Source of the DNA: Lycorma delicatula
Taxonomy: Eukaryota > Arthropoda > Insecta > Hemiptera > Fulgoridae
Length of the DNA stretch: 64,000 nt
NCBI RefSeq assembly: GCF_047948215.1
Contig: NC_134455.1
Location: 160,810,575-160,874,574, forward strand
Direction: 5' to 3'
Positions 37,930 through 50,490 of this stretch are shown here, piece by piece. A program made the position numbers and the translations under genes. Below the pieces are notes generated by a model that saw only the letters and a list, made by a program, of their open reading frames with translations, searched no databases and was not told where the DNA came from. Each line of letters starts with the position of its first letter. Position 1 is the first letter of the stretch.

Positions 37930-38480
37930 TTAGACAGGCTTCCCACAATTAAGTGTAATCTCACGCACTACTCCTGGCAGTACCAAACCTGATATACACA
38001 GCATCAGCTATCACCTTGATAGACCATTAACTACAGCCATCATGTACCTTCACCCCCAGCTGATGGGCAATCAGAGTTAGACTGGGCCCACCCACTATCT
38101 AGAAGCACTATCAGAATTGAGGCCAAGCCAATGGAAGTCACAGTAAAGGCCACCTTCAGTAAGTCATCCGATACATCAGATGATTGAGATAGAGCACAAT
38201 CTGTTCAGTGTTTGAAAGAACAACGTCCCTGTCAGCCATACACAATAAGACTACCAATACCCATGAATCCAAATCTCTATCGCTTGGCACAATGAACACT
38301 TTGACACTACCTCTACATAACATGGGGGCCAATAGCTTCCCATTCATTTTATCATAAACTTTAGTTACAGTTTGTATATAGATCATATGGCTGCGTGCTC
38401 CCACAATTCAGGACTCTGTAAAGGCCAGGGATCCATGTGAGAGTCTCACCTAGATCACCACAAATTCTCTTTGTTAATTG
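37930..38480. other. GC-richer island, possible retroelement fragment
   Basis: Markedly richer in GC than its flanks. The minus strand is open at 38404-38156 for 82 codons (GARSHMIYIQTVTKVYD, LDSWVLVVLLCMADRDVVLS), which loosely recalls a retroviral-type protease region but lacks a clear DTG/DSG. I do not assign it. Confidence 0.3.
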
Positions 38481-41400
38481 TATTTCCAATGCTATTTAAC
38501 ACATAAAGTCAAGGAAAAAATTATGAAGAGTTATATGATAGTTATCTAAAGACATATTGCAAAATCACTAAATAAAATGAGAAATTAATCCATTAAACTG
38601 GTATATCACAAACATTATGACAGGACAACTTCTGTACATCAGCTGTCATCTATTGGCGATTTCAAAGCAAAATAGTGTCTTTAATTTGCTGCAATTAATT
38701 GTCAACAGTCAACCACCCACTCAGCTGCACTGCTTTCAAAACAAATGCATTCAAAAATCACCTCTGATTTCACCTCTGGAAGCTGACTGGCTCCAGATTT
38801 CCTTAGCAACTTCATTAACTTTTACCACTCACTGGGATTCCTATAAGACAGGAATCTATTACAGACTGATTCACTGTTATAACTCCTGAGATCAAAGATA
38901 TGCAAGTTCAAAATTAATAAAAATAACTAATCTTTTCTCTTTTATTGGTGTACAAGCAAAAAATAGATGCATATATGTGACAATGCTTGAAGTGCACTTA
39001 CTGAAAACAAGCACATTAGAAAATGGCAGTTCCACCCATGACATGATGTAGTACGACAAATATGGCATATGGCTCAACAGTATATATTTGAAGACAAAAA
39101 TCAAAACAGTATGTATATTGACCAAAATGCACCCAAATGAATAATTTTTTTCTGATTCAATGTAATTTACATCATATTTTTTTTTGAGTAAAAGATTCAA
39201 TCTTAATATAAAGATACAATCTTTACATGACTATTATTAGCTAATAATACTGATGTTATTACAGTTACTGGCATCTCTTTTATTATTATTATTACTATCA
39301 TGACCACATCTACCATTGCAGAAGTTTTCATTCTGTCAGTTACAATAATTTTAATGGGATTAGACTGGATCATCATTATCTAATGATGAGGAATTCCTAC
39401 AATCAGTTGAAGTTATTATTGTTGGAATCCAACAACTTTGAATTTATTCATGTTAAGAAGTAAATAGTTAAGAACTTGCCTAAGCTTGATAAGAGTTTAA
39501 GCATCCATGTTTAATGTGAACCCTGATTGACAAAGATAAAGATGTTATGTATCTAACATTTATATATATTATATAATGTATATAATGCTTATTTCCAAAG
39601 TTAATAATGAAACACACTTGAGACAATACCTCGAGAATTTTTGAAAATAAATGTTCTGGAAACTAATGTAACTAGAATGTGGATATTTTTATATCTAAAA
39701 GCCTGCCACAAAATTATTTCTTTATACTGAATTAATCTTCCAATTTGGAATTTGAGCAGTAATTCACTCAACAAATTTCCGTTATAATATAATTGTATGA
39801 ATCATTTTGTGCACCATAATTCTTGTAACACAAGCATTCTTGGAAGTTACATATAGAATAACATCTCTTTTATTAACAAATAAAAAGTAATTTAATAAAG
39901 TGTATGATGTATAAATTTTAAGGACTAAATGGCTACAATTTAATTTAAAAATTTTTATTTTCCACACAGAGCATGATGATTTAAACAGATATAACAAATT
40001 TTATTACAGTATCTCAGTGGATTTTTAAGACATACTCTTTTTATTAAACAAGCTTGCTTCTATAGAAGATGTCACTTTTATATGTGGAGAAACTTTGGGA
40101 ATAGCTTCCTCAGATCAAAATAAAAAAAAAGAGTTCTTGTATATAAGGAAGTTTTTTCTGTTAGCCATTTTAAGCTTTTGCAGAAATAAATCCACATTTC
40201 AAGAATGATTTGAGATATCGTAATAAAATTTTGTACACCTTTTTAAACTCACATTCCCAGTGAAAACAAATATATGAAAATTACTTTCACCACATTTCAA
40301 AATGGTGCCCAAATTACTTATTAAATCATTAATATTTTTGTAACTGTATGGTTTTTACTTTGTTTTATTAAAGAAAAGCTTATTTTAAAAGTATTTTATT
40401 GTGAATAAAATTACACTTAATTTGTTAAAGGTAATTTTAAAAAAAAAACAGTTTTGTTGGAATCATTAGTGTATCAGCATGAACTATGAACCAGTTTTCC
40501 TCAACAAAGTGGCATCAAGGCAGTTTACAAAAAGATTACTTTAATCAAAGAGTAGATGACCATTTTGATATTTAAAACAATCATCATCAATAGATGGTAT
40601 AGAAATAAAAAAATAATATTTAAATGAAATGATAAAAACTAATAAATAATTAATATATAAATATTACACTATCACTATTTCTGACGGTGTTTAAAAATAA
40701 AAGCAACTGTTAATTAAATTATGACAGGTTTATCTTATGCAAGCCCTATCATAAGCATATTAAATTTACTTTAAAGTTCAAAATAACTGAAAAATTCAAC
40801 TCAAATTGCCACTAATACTTAGAGTACGTACTTTATGAAAAGTGGGATAAGATCAATTTTAATTCAAGAAAGAAGATGAACCACAAACCTGTCAGAAATA
40901 TAATTTCCCTCTCATGAATGAAATTTAAGAGGAAGATTACAGTTAACATTATTGTAATAAAAGATTTTTACAAAAAATGTTTAGCAAAGTTAGATTTTAA
41001 AAACCCATTAGATATTGATCTCCCAATAATAATGAAATATTCAGTTTCTACATTTTTTTTTGTTAAGTAAGTTTTTTAACTAATTAATTCTTACAAATAA
41101 AAATAGTTTTTGTATCACAGAAGCAGAAAATAATTGTTTATAACAATAATTTATGTTTATTCAATGTTTATTTTTGTTAATTTTTATTTGTTGTTCATTT
41201 TTGTTTATTCTTCAGTGTTTACTAATTTCACAAGAGACTTGTGCATCGATGGAATGTTTTTTATTTATATGATTTAAACGTAGTTTAAAATTATAGAAAG
41301 GTATATTTACCACTCACTGATATAAAAAGTGACCAAGATGATTAACATACTTCTCTGTAATTATAATACCTTAACTACTTCTTTAGTAATTCATAAAAAA

Positions 41401-41900
41401 AAATTATTCTGATAAGCAGAAATTTGTGTGAAAGTACTAAAAATTAACAAAAGTAGCAATTGCAAAAAAATAATTTTATAAATAATTAACTCCTGTTTGT
41501 GTTATAAACATTTTTAAATACTTTTATCTCCAATAAACTAATTCTGTTATCAGTTTCTAAACAATGTCAGACCACATCCAATTTCTCTGGTCTTCTACAT
41601 ATATATATATATATATATACTGAACCAAACGCTCCTTTATTCAAGTTCCAACATTGTTTTTTCTAGTTTGCCCAACAAATCCAAAATTGCAATTATTGTT
41701 GTTACACATTAATTTATAAATGCTCACTCTTTAAACAGCTTTAATTTCATCTTCAGCATTACCAAGTACTAGAAGGAAAATGTCAAGATATAGTTGCAAT
41801 TTTTATAAACTGTTTTTACCATGCTGATATAAGTAGGTAAAAACAAGCTTAATTTAGTAATTGAAAGTTGTTAGCTGTCTGAAAAACTGCAAATAACATT
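38481..41900. other. Intron, no gene seen
   Basis: AT-rich; microsatellite (AT)n at 41599-41619. No motif recognised on either strand. Confidence 0.4.
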
Positions 41901-41929
41901 GGAATTAGAGTTGACTTATGCATGCAATG

Positions 41930-42290
41930 AGTGGCATTGCACTAGAGTGGGGTGCCAAAGCTTAAACAGAAAGAGGTTTGTTTGACGCTGCAAAAGACAT
42001 ACTGGAGCCAATGAAGAGCACTTCCCTAAGACCATCTACATGAATTTCCCTAAGACCATACATAGTGATGAATCTTGGGGGTACAGATATAAGCCGGAAA
42101 CCAATGCTTGTCATAATGGAAGTCATCATCCCCAAGGCCAAGAAAGTAACATTTATTTACTGCTATGGAACTGTGCATCATTAACACACACTAGAAAACT
42201 AAACTGCAAATAAACAATACCACCTGCAGGTTCTACATTGTCTTCATGATGCAGTTCAGTGAAAGAAACAACAATGGATTAAAAATTAAA
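41930..42290 (+). pseudogene. Mariner transposase relic, catalytic region
   Basis: In shifting plus-strand frames: HSDESWGYRYKPETN (mariner 'GDESW.YGYDPETK', first catalytic Asp), then WKSSSPRPRK ('QWKSP.SPRPKK'), GTVHH, and YHLQVLHCLHDAVQ ('YYL.VLRRLRDAVR'). The order and spacing fit the central part of a mariner transposase. Both ends and inverted repeats are lost. Confidence 0.7.
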
Positions 42291-43679
42291 ATAATTTTAA
42301 TTGACCAGATAATAAGGGATAATTAAGTAAACATAACTGCAAATTGAAATGTAAATAAAATAACATTTAATCTAATCTTTAACTAGAATTATTTATTTAA
42401 CAAAACAATTTTTAAAAATCAATATTTTATAATATAATGAGTGAGCCAATCAAACAGGACATTTTTAAAACTAAAAAATTAGTTTTTATTAATATACATT
42501 AATAACAATTTTTATTATACAATGGCAGTTAATAGCAATTTTAACTGTACAACATTCTGAACATTGCATACTAAGGTGGCTAGAATTTCAATTTTATGTT
42601 TTCCATCAAATGATGTAACATAACCAACCATAAGAATATAAGAAATGTTACTGGTTATAAAACTATAAAAACTTATCCAATGTTTATTAACATCAAAAAG
42701 GAATTTAATTACCATATTGGAATACACATTTATACCATATATTATTCAGAGGATAAAATAACTAATGCTATATCACTAATTCAACTTAATGTTTTATATT
42801 AGAAAATTTTCCTTTTAACAGTTGGATTCATTTAGAGGAGATATGCAATGAGGAACTTTATCAATTTTTAAAATAATTAAACTTTATGCAATGCATTCTT
42901 ATGTACAGTATATTACACAACACAACACAACTTGTAAAGTTATTTACAAGTATTACAAGTACAAAGTACAAGTATTACAAGTACAAAGTATTACAAGTTT
43001 TGTACATACTCCATACATGAAAATTAAATTTATGATTACTTTTGGAAGAATATTTTCATTTATAAAACTTTGAACCAAGTGATATTTATGTAAATGATGT
43101 TGCAGTATGTAGACGGTGAATAAAATTAATAATTAAGTACTGTACAAATAAACAACATTTTGCTAATCACACAGAATACACTCTATTTAAAAAGAAAAAA
43201 AAATGAAGCAAAAACCATCACATGAAAGCTTCTCTACAATATAAAATGTTGGTGCAATAAGGAAAAACCAATCATGAACTTAGTTTGCTATAAGAAGTTA
43301 CAAGTGAAACAAAGTTTGTTATTGTGATTAAATAGGACTAATTTTTTAAACATACAGTAATTTTTATTTACCAAATAATACATTTAAAAGATTAAAAAAA
43401 TGCTATAACAACACAAGTAACACTTTCATTAATTCAGCAAATTTTTTCAATCAATTATAAAAAAAAGCTGAAAGCTTAAACCACAACAATATCAGAAACT
43501 GGCTGTGTTAAAGTACACATTCTATAGGAGAGGAACTTTTAAATAACCCTATTAACTTACTTACACATAATTAATAACAATAGCATTGAGCTAGCAAATT
43601 TTTTCATGGCTAATTTACATTCGGCTGGAAGTATGTTAAATTTTCAGTTTAACTAAACATCAGTTATGCAGTTAGTTGC
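42291..43679. other. Intron with a short tandem array
   Basis: AT-rich. At 42946-43000 a small tandem array of acaagtatt/acaagtacaaagt units is present. Nothing else supported. Confidence 0.4.
42946..43000. repeat. Tandem array of acaagtatt-type units
   Basis: Alternating 'acaagtatt' and 'acaagtacaaagt' units, about four copies. Confidence 0.8.
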
Positions 43680-44830
43680 TTTTAATGATAAGATTATAAA
43701 CCTGCTATATTTTGTGATTTTTTTTATTTATAACAAGTTGCTTTTCTTTTTTTACACAAGTTACTAATCTAAAAATAACACAAAAAACCAATCTATAGAC
43801 TTTTTGTTAGTTTGGGATCACAGGTAGAAATCCTGTTTCTGAAAATGTTTTGTGTGATTTTAGACTCATAGCAACCGTATAACCTTTTTAACTTATAATT
43901 GATCTAGAATAAATACAAAAAAAATTGATTTTTAGGTGGCTAACAAGACTATTAAAGGTGAATAAATATGTGCAAGAAATATTAATAAGCAATAGATTAA
44001 GATTAAGACTGGAGTACAACGTTATCACTTTTAGTATTTTGTTTTGGCATGGGCTAATTTGAAATGTAAATACTTAAGTATACTTATAAATACTTGAGTA
44101 ATAATATTTCAGCAATCAATAACCTGCTCAATGTAAGGAAGTAAAAAGCTAATAATTTAGCCCTCAAATACTTAGTACCAGTGCATTGAAATATAACTGT
44201 CAGCTTTGCATTATCGGCAAAGTATGATCAATAAATAAGAGTCCATTAATAGCACAGGATAAACATATTTATCCAATAAAACAACGTTTACATTTCAACT
44301 GAATTATTTATAGTATCGCTTTAACTAACAGAATGTTCTTCACAATAGCAGTCCTATCTTGCCGCAATGACCCAGTATGGAAGTCAGCAGTGTCAGCATA
44401 CTTCATTACAATGTAAAATAATTAATTTAAATAACTTTTTAATTTTTAAATAGATTCAAAAATAAAATAAATTTCTTAATAAAACTAATTAATTTACTAA
44501 TAAAAATAATAAATGATATTAACAAGAGATCTTGCTTGCTTTGTAAATCTTAAAAAAATAATTTTTTTAACTGGAACTCTGACTAAAATATTGCCAATCA
44601 TTTATAGGTATTTATTTTATGTAATTGTTTATTACAAAACTATTAGCTTGTAAGATTAAAAGTAAATAAAATTTTACAGGATAAGGAATTTTGCCTATGA
44701 TCCCAAACCAACAAAAATGCTTCCCATCAGTTCTTTTTGTTAGTTGTGGGTCACTAATTTGTGTAAAAAAATTTGTTATATACAAATAAATAAAAAAATC
44801 ACACAAAAATTATTAGTATATCATCTAATT
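43680..44830. repeat. Inverted repeat pair, arms about 170-190 bases
   Basis: The left arm (43680-43870: ttttgtgattttttttattt, tttttacacaagttactaat, ttgttagtttgggatcacag) matches the reverse complement of 44650-44830 (ttttgtgtgatttttttatt, acacaaattagtgacc, ttgttggtttgggatcatag). The arms are diverged by substitutions and small gaps and enclose about 780 bases of AT-rich sequence. It is either a foldback element or two inverted copies of one repeat. Confidence 0.65.
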
Positions 44831-45033
44831 ATCAATAAAACAAATGTACAATATTTTTCTGATGACATTTTCTGACCGACACTTACTAAATTAAAAATTT
44901 AACACACTTCTAGCCTGATGTAAAATAGTTATCATAGTCATGAAAGAGTGTGCTAGCTACAGAACTATAATTTATTGTAATGAATAAAGATATGTCAGTA
45001 GGGAATGTTAAACAATTAAAGATACCAGGATAC

Positions 45034-45194
45034 CTGTGCAGATGAACCCCAGCTGGTCCCAGCCAACCAAAACCAGATGCAATTGTGTTGATCTCAATTT
45101 GTTTCCAACAGCAGTATGACTGCTCTTCGATGTCTGGGTAGCAGCAGACTGTTTCTAGCATCATGTCTGCACGCACAGAACCAAGTGACAATCG
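45034..45194 (-). CDS. GSS: Glutathione synthetase alternative exon A (EINTIASGFG)
   Basis: 161-nt exon, acceptor catgtag (poor pyrimidine tract) and donor gtatcc. It opens in phase 0 as RLSLGSVRADMMLE and closes HLHR with AG of a split Arg codon, so 53 codons plus 2 bases. It covers the family's glutathione-binding segment: the Arg of VRAD aligns with human Arg125, and EIN of KQIEINTIASGFG aligns with Mg-binding Glu144 and Asn146. The loop equivalent to human Ser149-Ala150-Ser151 reads Ala-Ser-Gly here. Between the two motifs lies a stretch with two Cys-Cys pairs, making it nine codons longer than the copy at 31 kb. The alternative reading is a dead duplicate, but the open frame and both splice sites argue against decay. 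Confidence 0.88.
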
Positions 45195-45409
45195 CTACAT
45201 GACACCAGACACAGTGCAATTATATTTGCAGTCTAATAATAAACTAAGGGGTACTAAACATTTTTATACACATATTTATAAATCAACAGTAACTAATAAA
45301 TAGTAACCATATTCAAACAAATTTTAAAAACAAGATTTAACACTAACTATAAAATATTAACGATGAGGGATGTCTAACAAAGTAAAAATATTAAAAGAAA
45401 GTTTTTAAT

Positions 45410-46615
45410 AAGAAAAATTAAAATTTTAATTATTTTAATTTTAATCTGAATTTTAAATTTCTTTTTTTTTTAATTTTAATTTGAGTATTAATTTTAATTT
45501 TTTTTTTGTAATTTTAGTTTTATTTTTTTTAATTTTAATTTTAATTTTTTTTCAGATGACCCCAGAATCATCCCTGATTCATGACCCATGAACAATCCGT
45601 GATTCATGTAAAAATAAAAATTAAATTAAAGTAAAGTAAAATAAAACTAAATTACACAAAATAAATAAATTAAATAATATAAATTTAAATAAAATAAAAA
45701 AAAATTTAACAAAATAAAAAGTGTAAAATAAAATTTAAAAAAAATTAAATTTTATTACATTTTATTTTATTTTCCTTAATTATATTTAAATTAATTCATT
45801 TTAATTTTATTTTTTTATTTTCATTATAATTTTTATTTTTATTTTAACTTTATTTTAATTTTTAATTTACTTTAAATTCTATTTTATTTTTTATTTTAAT
45901 TTTTTATTTTAATTTAATTTATTGTTTTATTTTAATTTTTATTTTTTTTAATTGTCATTTTTATTTTATTTTATTTTAATTTTTATTTATTTTATTTACA
46001 GTATTTTTTTTATTTTTAATTTTTATTTATATTATTTTTATTTTATGTTTAAATTTTGTATTTAATTTTAATTTTTTTTTTTGAATTTTTATTTTTTTTA
46101 TTTTAATTTTAATTTCATTTTTAATTTTATTTTATTTTTTTATTTTTTATATTATTTTATTTTAATTATAATTTATATATTTTTTTATTTTAATATTTAT
46201 TTTATTTTAATTTATAATTTTATTTTAATTTATAATTTTATTTTTTATTTTTTTTTATTTTAATTTTTAATTTAATTTGAATTTTATATTTCATTTTTAA
46301 CTTTTTCAATTTTAAGTTTTATTCTTAATTTTATTTTAATTTCTAATTTTAATTTTTTTTATTTTAATTGTAATTTTTAATTTTTATTTTATTCATAATT
46401 TATGTATATGTTTATTTTTATATTATTTTTAATTTAATTTTTTTTTTTTTATTTAATTTGAATTTTATTTTTATATTAATTTTAATTTTACTTATTTTTT
46501 TTTTTTTAATTTTTAATTTTAATTTTTATTTTATTTTCAATTTAATTTTAATTTAGATTTTAATTTTAATTTTTTTAAATTTTATTTTTAATTCTAATTT
46601 CATTTTTAATTTAAT
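45410..46615. repeat. Low-complexity TTTTAAT/AATTTTATTTT array with strand switch
   Basis: 1.2 kb made almost only of A and T in degenerate 'attttaatttt' units. T-rich on the plus strand at 45410-45555, A-rich at 45603-45745 ('aaaataaaattaaa'), then T-rich again to 46615. A short unique island at 45556-45602 (tgaccccagaatcatcc) separates the first switch and itself holds a repeated tgattcatg/gattcatg. Confidence 0.85.
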
Positions 46616-46619
46616 TTGA

Positions 46620-48650
46620 ACTGAGGAATTGTGTGTGCACCATTCTGAAGCTGGAAATAAGAGTACAGACGGCTTGAATAAGAGCAAGCCTCCTGACTTC
46701 AATAATTATAAGAAACTGAAATGAAGGTCACAGCAACAAGGTCCCACCTAAATTTCCAGCATTGATGAGAGCAGAGAGGAGAGACTCCTCTCTGCTCTCT
46801 CTGTAATCAGTGAGACACTGATTACATTGATGCTAAAAATAGCATAGATAAATCTATGTGCAAGGAGAGTATGTGGTTCAGGCTGAATTGAACCATTATC
46901 TGCAATCACTATGAGATGTGGACTTCTTTCAGCAACCTTATGTTGTGTAAGGAATATGGCTGGGAAAAGTGGAAATGCTTCCATACATGAGTATGAGCTA
47001 GTAGGTGCAATTGGTATGGAAATTAACATCACAAATTTCCTGTTTCAAAAGTAACTTAATAGACTTACAGTGTTTCATCACATTTCCAGTATAGCTAGAC
47101 AACTGAAGGCCACATAGAGAAGTGGGAGTGTAGTCAACAAATTCAAAGATCAGAATGTAATATTTGAAAGGGATGCCAATGCAAAGTTACTGCTATGTTA
47201 TAGTGTGGAGAAAAGACTCACATAGAAGAACAGGTAGATTGGAATAGTTCATTGCATAATACCAGCTTCAGTTTATAGTGTAAATGCAATGACAAAGGAC
47301 AGATGCTCACATATTGTGGTAATGTGGATAAGCAAAAATACTTCCAAAGTACAAATAAATATAAATATTACACTGGTAAGAAATGATGGTGTTAATGAAT
47401 CTGAATTGAGAGTGGTCAATTATGGAAGTAGCGACAACAGAGTGATACTACATGGAGTCACCTCAAGTCTATAAGAGAATGCCAATAATTACATAACAAT
47501 CGAGAGAAGAAGGTTTTTGATGAAGAAAGCAGACTGGACAACATATGGTACAGGCTTCCGTTATGAGATGAGAATGGCAACTGCAGATAAGTGAATGTAA
47601 TGAAGAGAAGTGGAACTCCACTATTAAACCACCTTGGATTGATTGGTTGATAGTGGAGTTTTCCATAATGTAAAAAGGAGCTGTTGCAGCTGCATAATAT
47701 ATTATTTAAAAGAGACAAATTTTCAACATACTCAAAACAAGAAATATTGAATATGTTATACAAAGGACAAAGGAAGCACTCAGCAACTCTAGTCTCCCGT
47801 CTCCAGTCATACAGACTGTTGACACTGCTGCCCGTGTTGGGGAAGCTGTGTGAAAAAGCTGCTTTAACTAAATCTACAGCAGACTCTATGCAAGAGGACG
47901 TTTGTAAGAGGCACAATACAGTTTTCAATTTGTACAAAGGAAGCTAAAAGTGAATATGCTGTGTATATTATTGAAGGATATACTTGATGCATTGGATCAG
48001 GTAGGCTTCAGTTCTATTCCAATCTGCAAGAAGTAGTTTGTAAAGAGCAATATAACTTCCTGAAAAGTTCTTTTGAAGACCGTGAAGTAATACATAATAG
48101 CAATTTAAAAGTAACAGTTGAACAAGGGTTGTAAACAAGGAAGTGCAATGTGTCCACTTAATTAGATGGTGGAATTTGATTCTTTCTATAACTAAAACTG
48201 CCAGTACGGTGAAAGAAGGTTGGGATGATAATAAGAAAGACTGATTCAGTGGCATAAAAGAATGAATAAAACACAGATGGTTACCTGAGATCATTACACT
48301 GCACAGGCTTTATCAGTACATGAGTGAAAATTTTAACAGTAAACTGAGCGAGTTCAAGCTCATTTGCTTAAATGCAATTACATAATATATGGGATAGATA
48401 AAATGGTAGAACATGTGCTCTTTGAGTGCAAGTCATATGAAAAAGGCAGGTTATTAACCAGAGTTACATAGAAGTATATAATAAATTTAGTACATACGTT
48501 AGAACAGTGTTAAAGAAGAAAGCAGTCATAGTTAGGCTGTAAATTACAGATAAGAAGAAAATGTCCAGTGGGAATGATAGGTGTCAAAACTGCAAGACTG
48601 TCCACTTATAAAGGAAAATTATCCCATTTTTGAAGTAGGAATTAGATAAT
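46620..48650 (+). mobile_element. R1-like LINE relic (endonuclease end, RT, zinc C-terminus)
   Basis: Plus-strand pieces in order: LRVVNYGSSDNRVILHGVTS and RRRFLMKKADWTTY (47415-47545), the usual end of R1-type endonuclease plus linker; KTRNIEYVIQRTKEALSNSS (about 47740); GCKQGSAMCPLN (near 48130), an RT motif like 'G.pQGs..gP.lWN'; and VEHVLFECKSYEKGRLL (48402-48452), the Cys/His end. Frames change repeatedly and many stops are present. A pair of short palindromes sits at 46767-46826 inside its 5' part. Confidence 0.65.
46767..46826. repeat. Two adjacent short palindromes
   Basis: 46767-46780 pairs with 46786-46799 (14 bp, loop gagac). Next, 46802-46812 pairs with 46816-46826 (11 bp, loop aga). 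Both are perfect. Confidence 0.9.
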
Positions 48651-50449
48651 AAGTTAGATACATGCATAAGAAAAATTAAATTAGATAAGAACAGTGAAGA
48701 TGAAGGAAGGAAAACTAGCCAACCAAACAGAGAAAGAGATTAGCAAAACAAAGAGAGTGTAATAAATAATTAAATGAAACAGACTTAATTAATAAAAAAA
48801 AGAATGCAGTACAAAAAAAGTCGATAATATGGAGAGAGGATAATGTCATTGAAAAAGGCAGAAAAAAAATTGAGATTATAAAAATAAATGAATGGAAGGA
48901 GAAATTGAGCATAATATCACATGCACAAACAAACCCAAGGAAGCAAAAGATTCAGCAGACAATGAGTTGACTGATCAATTCAATTCACTGAAGTTTTGAG
49001 GTTGGATATCTTTGCCCATTACTAAGCACAGACTTATAAAAACAAAAAATGAGGAAATTTAAGAGACTGCTGTCTAAACCCTATGACTTAGAAGCTACAG
49101 GGATGACAGAGTTCTGGTACAAACCTTACTTTTTTATTTGGCTGGTACTCAAAGAGCACATGTTATATAATTTTTATCTAACTCACATACCATATAATTT
49201 GGATTTTCTACCAGCCTGTACCAGCTCCGTAAATTGTTAAAATTCTCATATACAATTAATTCTTGGCGAGAGCCTCTTTTCATCTATTATAAATGTACTA
49301 TACTACTGATTACACATAACTATTAGACCTAATGGCTTGCCTGTTACATAATTAATCATGTTATCATTTATTTTCAAAATACGGTGTAATAACTTGATGA
49401 CAGATGCTGAAAAGATTTATGGATTATAGTTATATTATAATGGAAAGACTACAATAACATTTTATAATACAAATGTTCATTTAATGCCTTTCTTGAAATA
49501 CAATAATTGGAATTAGGACCCAGAAGGAAAATAATAATAAAGTATTCCAGACATTATCTTGTTGCATGCAAATCTATGGTATTATTACACAAAAGCACCA
49601 CTACTGTTGAAATTGATAACAGTGCCAATTTTTTCAATGTTCAAAAAATGCTAACAAAATGAGAATGATGTATGTTACCTCCAAATAGGTTAAACAATAA
49701 GTATACTTCCCACATTCAGTTCTTTTTTTTTTTTTGCTGAATTACTCACTGTTCAACAAACATTTTACAAAGTATTTCTCAAATACTGATGGAAGTTTTA
49801 GAATGAAGAACAACAGATTTATATTACTAGGTTATATATTTTAAATAAATAATATATAATAGAATAAACAATCTGTTGTTCATGCATAACAGAGGAGTAT
49901 TGTTCTATGAAGTGTTTATGGTGTCTATTTTTTTAATTATATATGTGATTCTGTTATGGTGAGTGTTTATTCTTTATTTGTAGAGTAATAATTTATTTAA
50001 AGTGAAGAGAAAAGATTTGTGGGAGAATCTTGTAAAACGACAAACTAGGTACATGCAATTTATTAAAAAATCCAGGTATATTTCATTTGATGCTGAAGGA
50101 ACATGAGGAGGTAAGTCTGTAAAGAAAAGCAAAAAATGGAATACACAAAACAGATGAAGATATACAATGAAGTAAATATGTTGCTGTTAAAAAATAAAAT
50201 AGACAGAAAAAATAAGAAATAGTTTCAAACAAGTCAGGAAACTGATGATTTATAAAAATGTTTAATTTTCAATAATTTATGCTAAAAACAAAACTGCTAT
50301 TAAAATATTTATGAAATTAAGCCTCATTCTTTCTTCCAAAAAACAGGGATTGTTGTTATAAAGAAAAATAATAATGGTGACAAGTTAAAAACTTGTAGGC
50401 TTAAAAGAAAGTAAAAATTAAGTTTTTTTCATAATACATCAAGTCATAC

Positions 50450-50490
<41 letters not shown>

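Noticed and set aside
38156..38404. Retroviral-type aspartic protease frame
   Set aside because: No DTG/DSG active-site triplet and no neighbouring gag or RT; kept only as an unclassified island.
45034..45194. Exon A as part of a second, tandem GSS gene
   Set aside because: No other GSS exon is duplicated in the window, and the exon sits in order between unique neighbours with identical phases.
46081..46263. 60-codon frame of Phe, Ile, Tyr and Asn
   Set aside because: Pure product of the TTTTAAT low-complexity array.
47458..47937. 159-codon minus-strand frame
   Set aside because: Antisense of the R1-like LINE relic, which has recognisable motifs on the plus strand.
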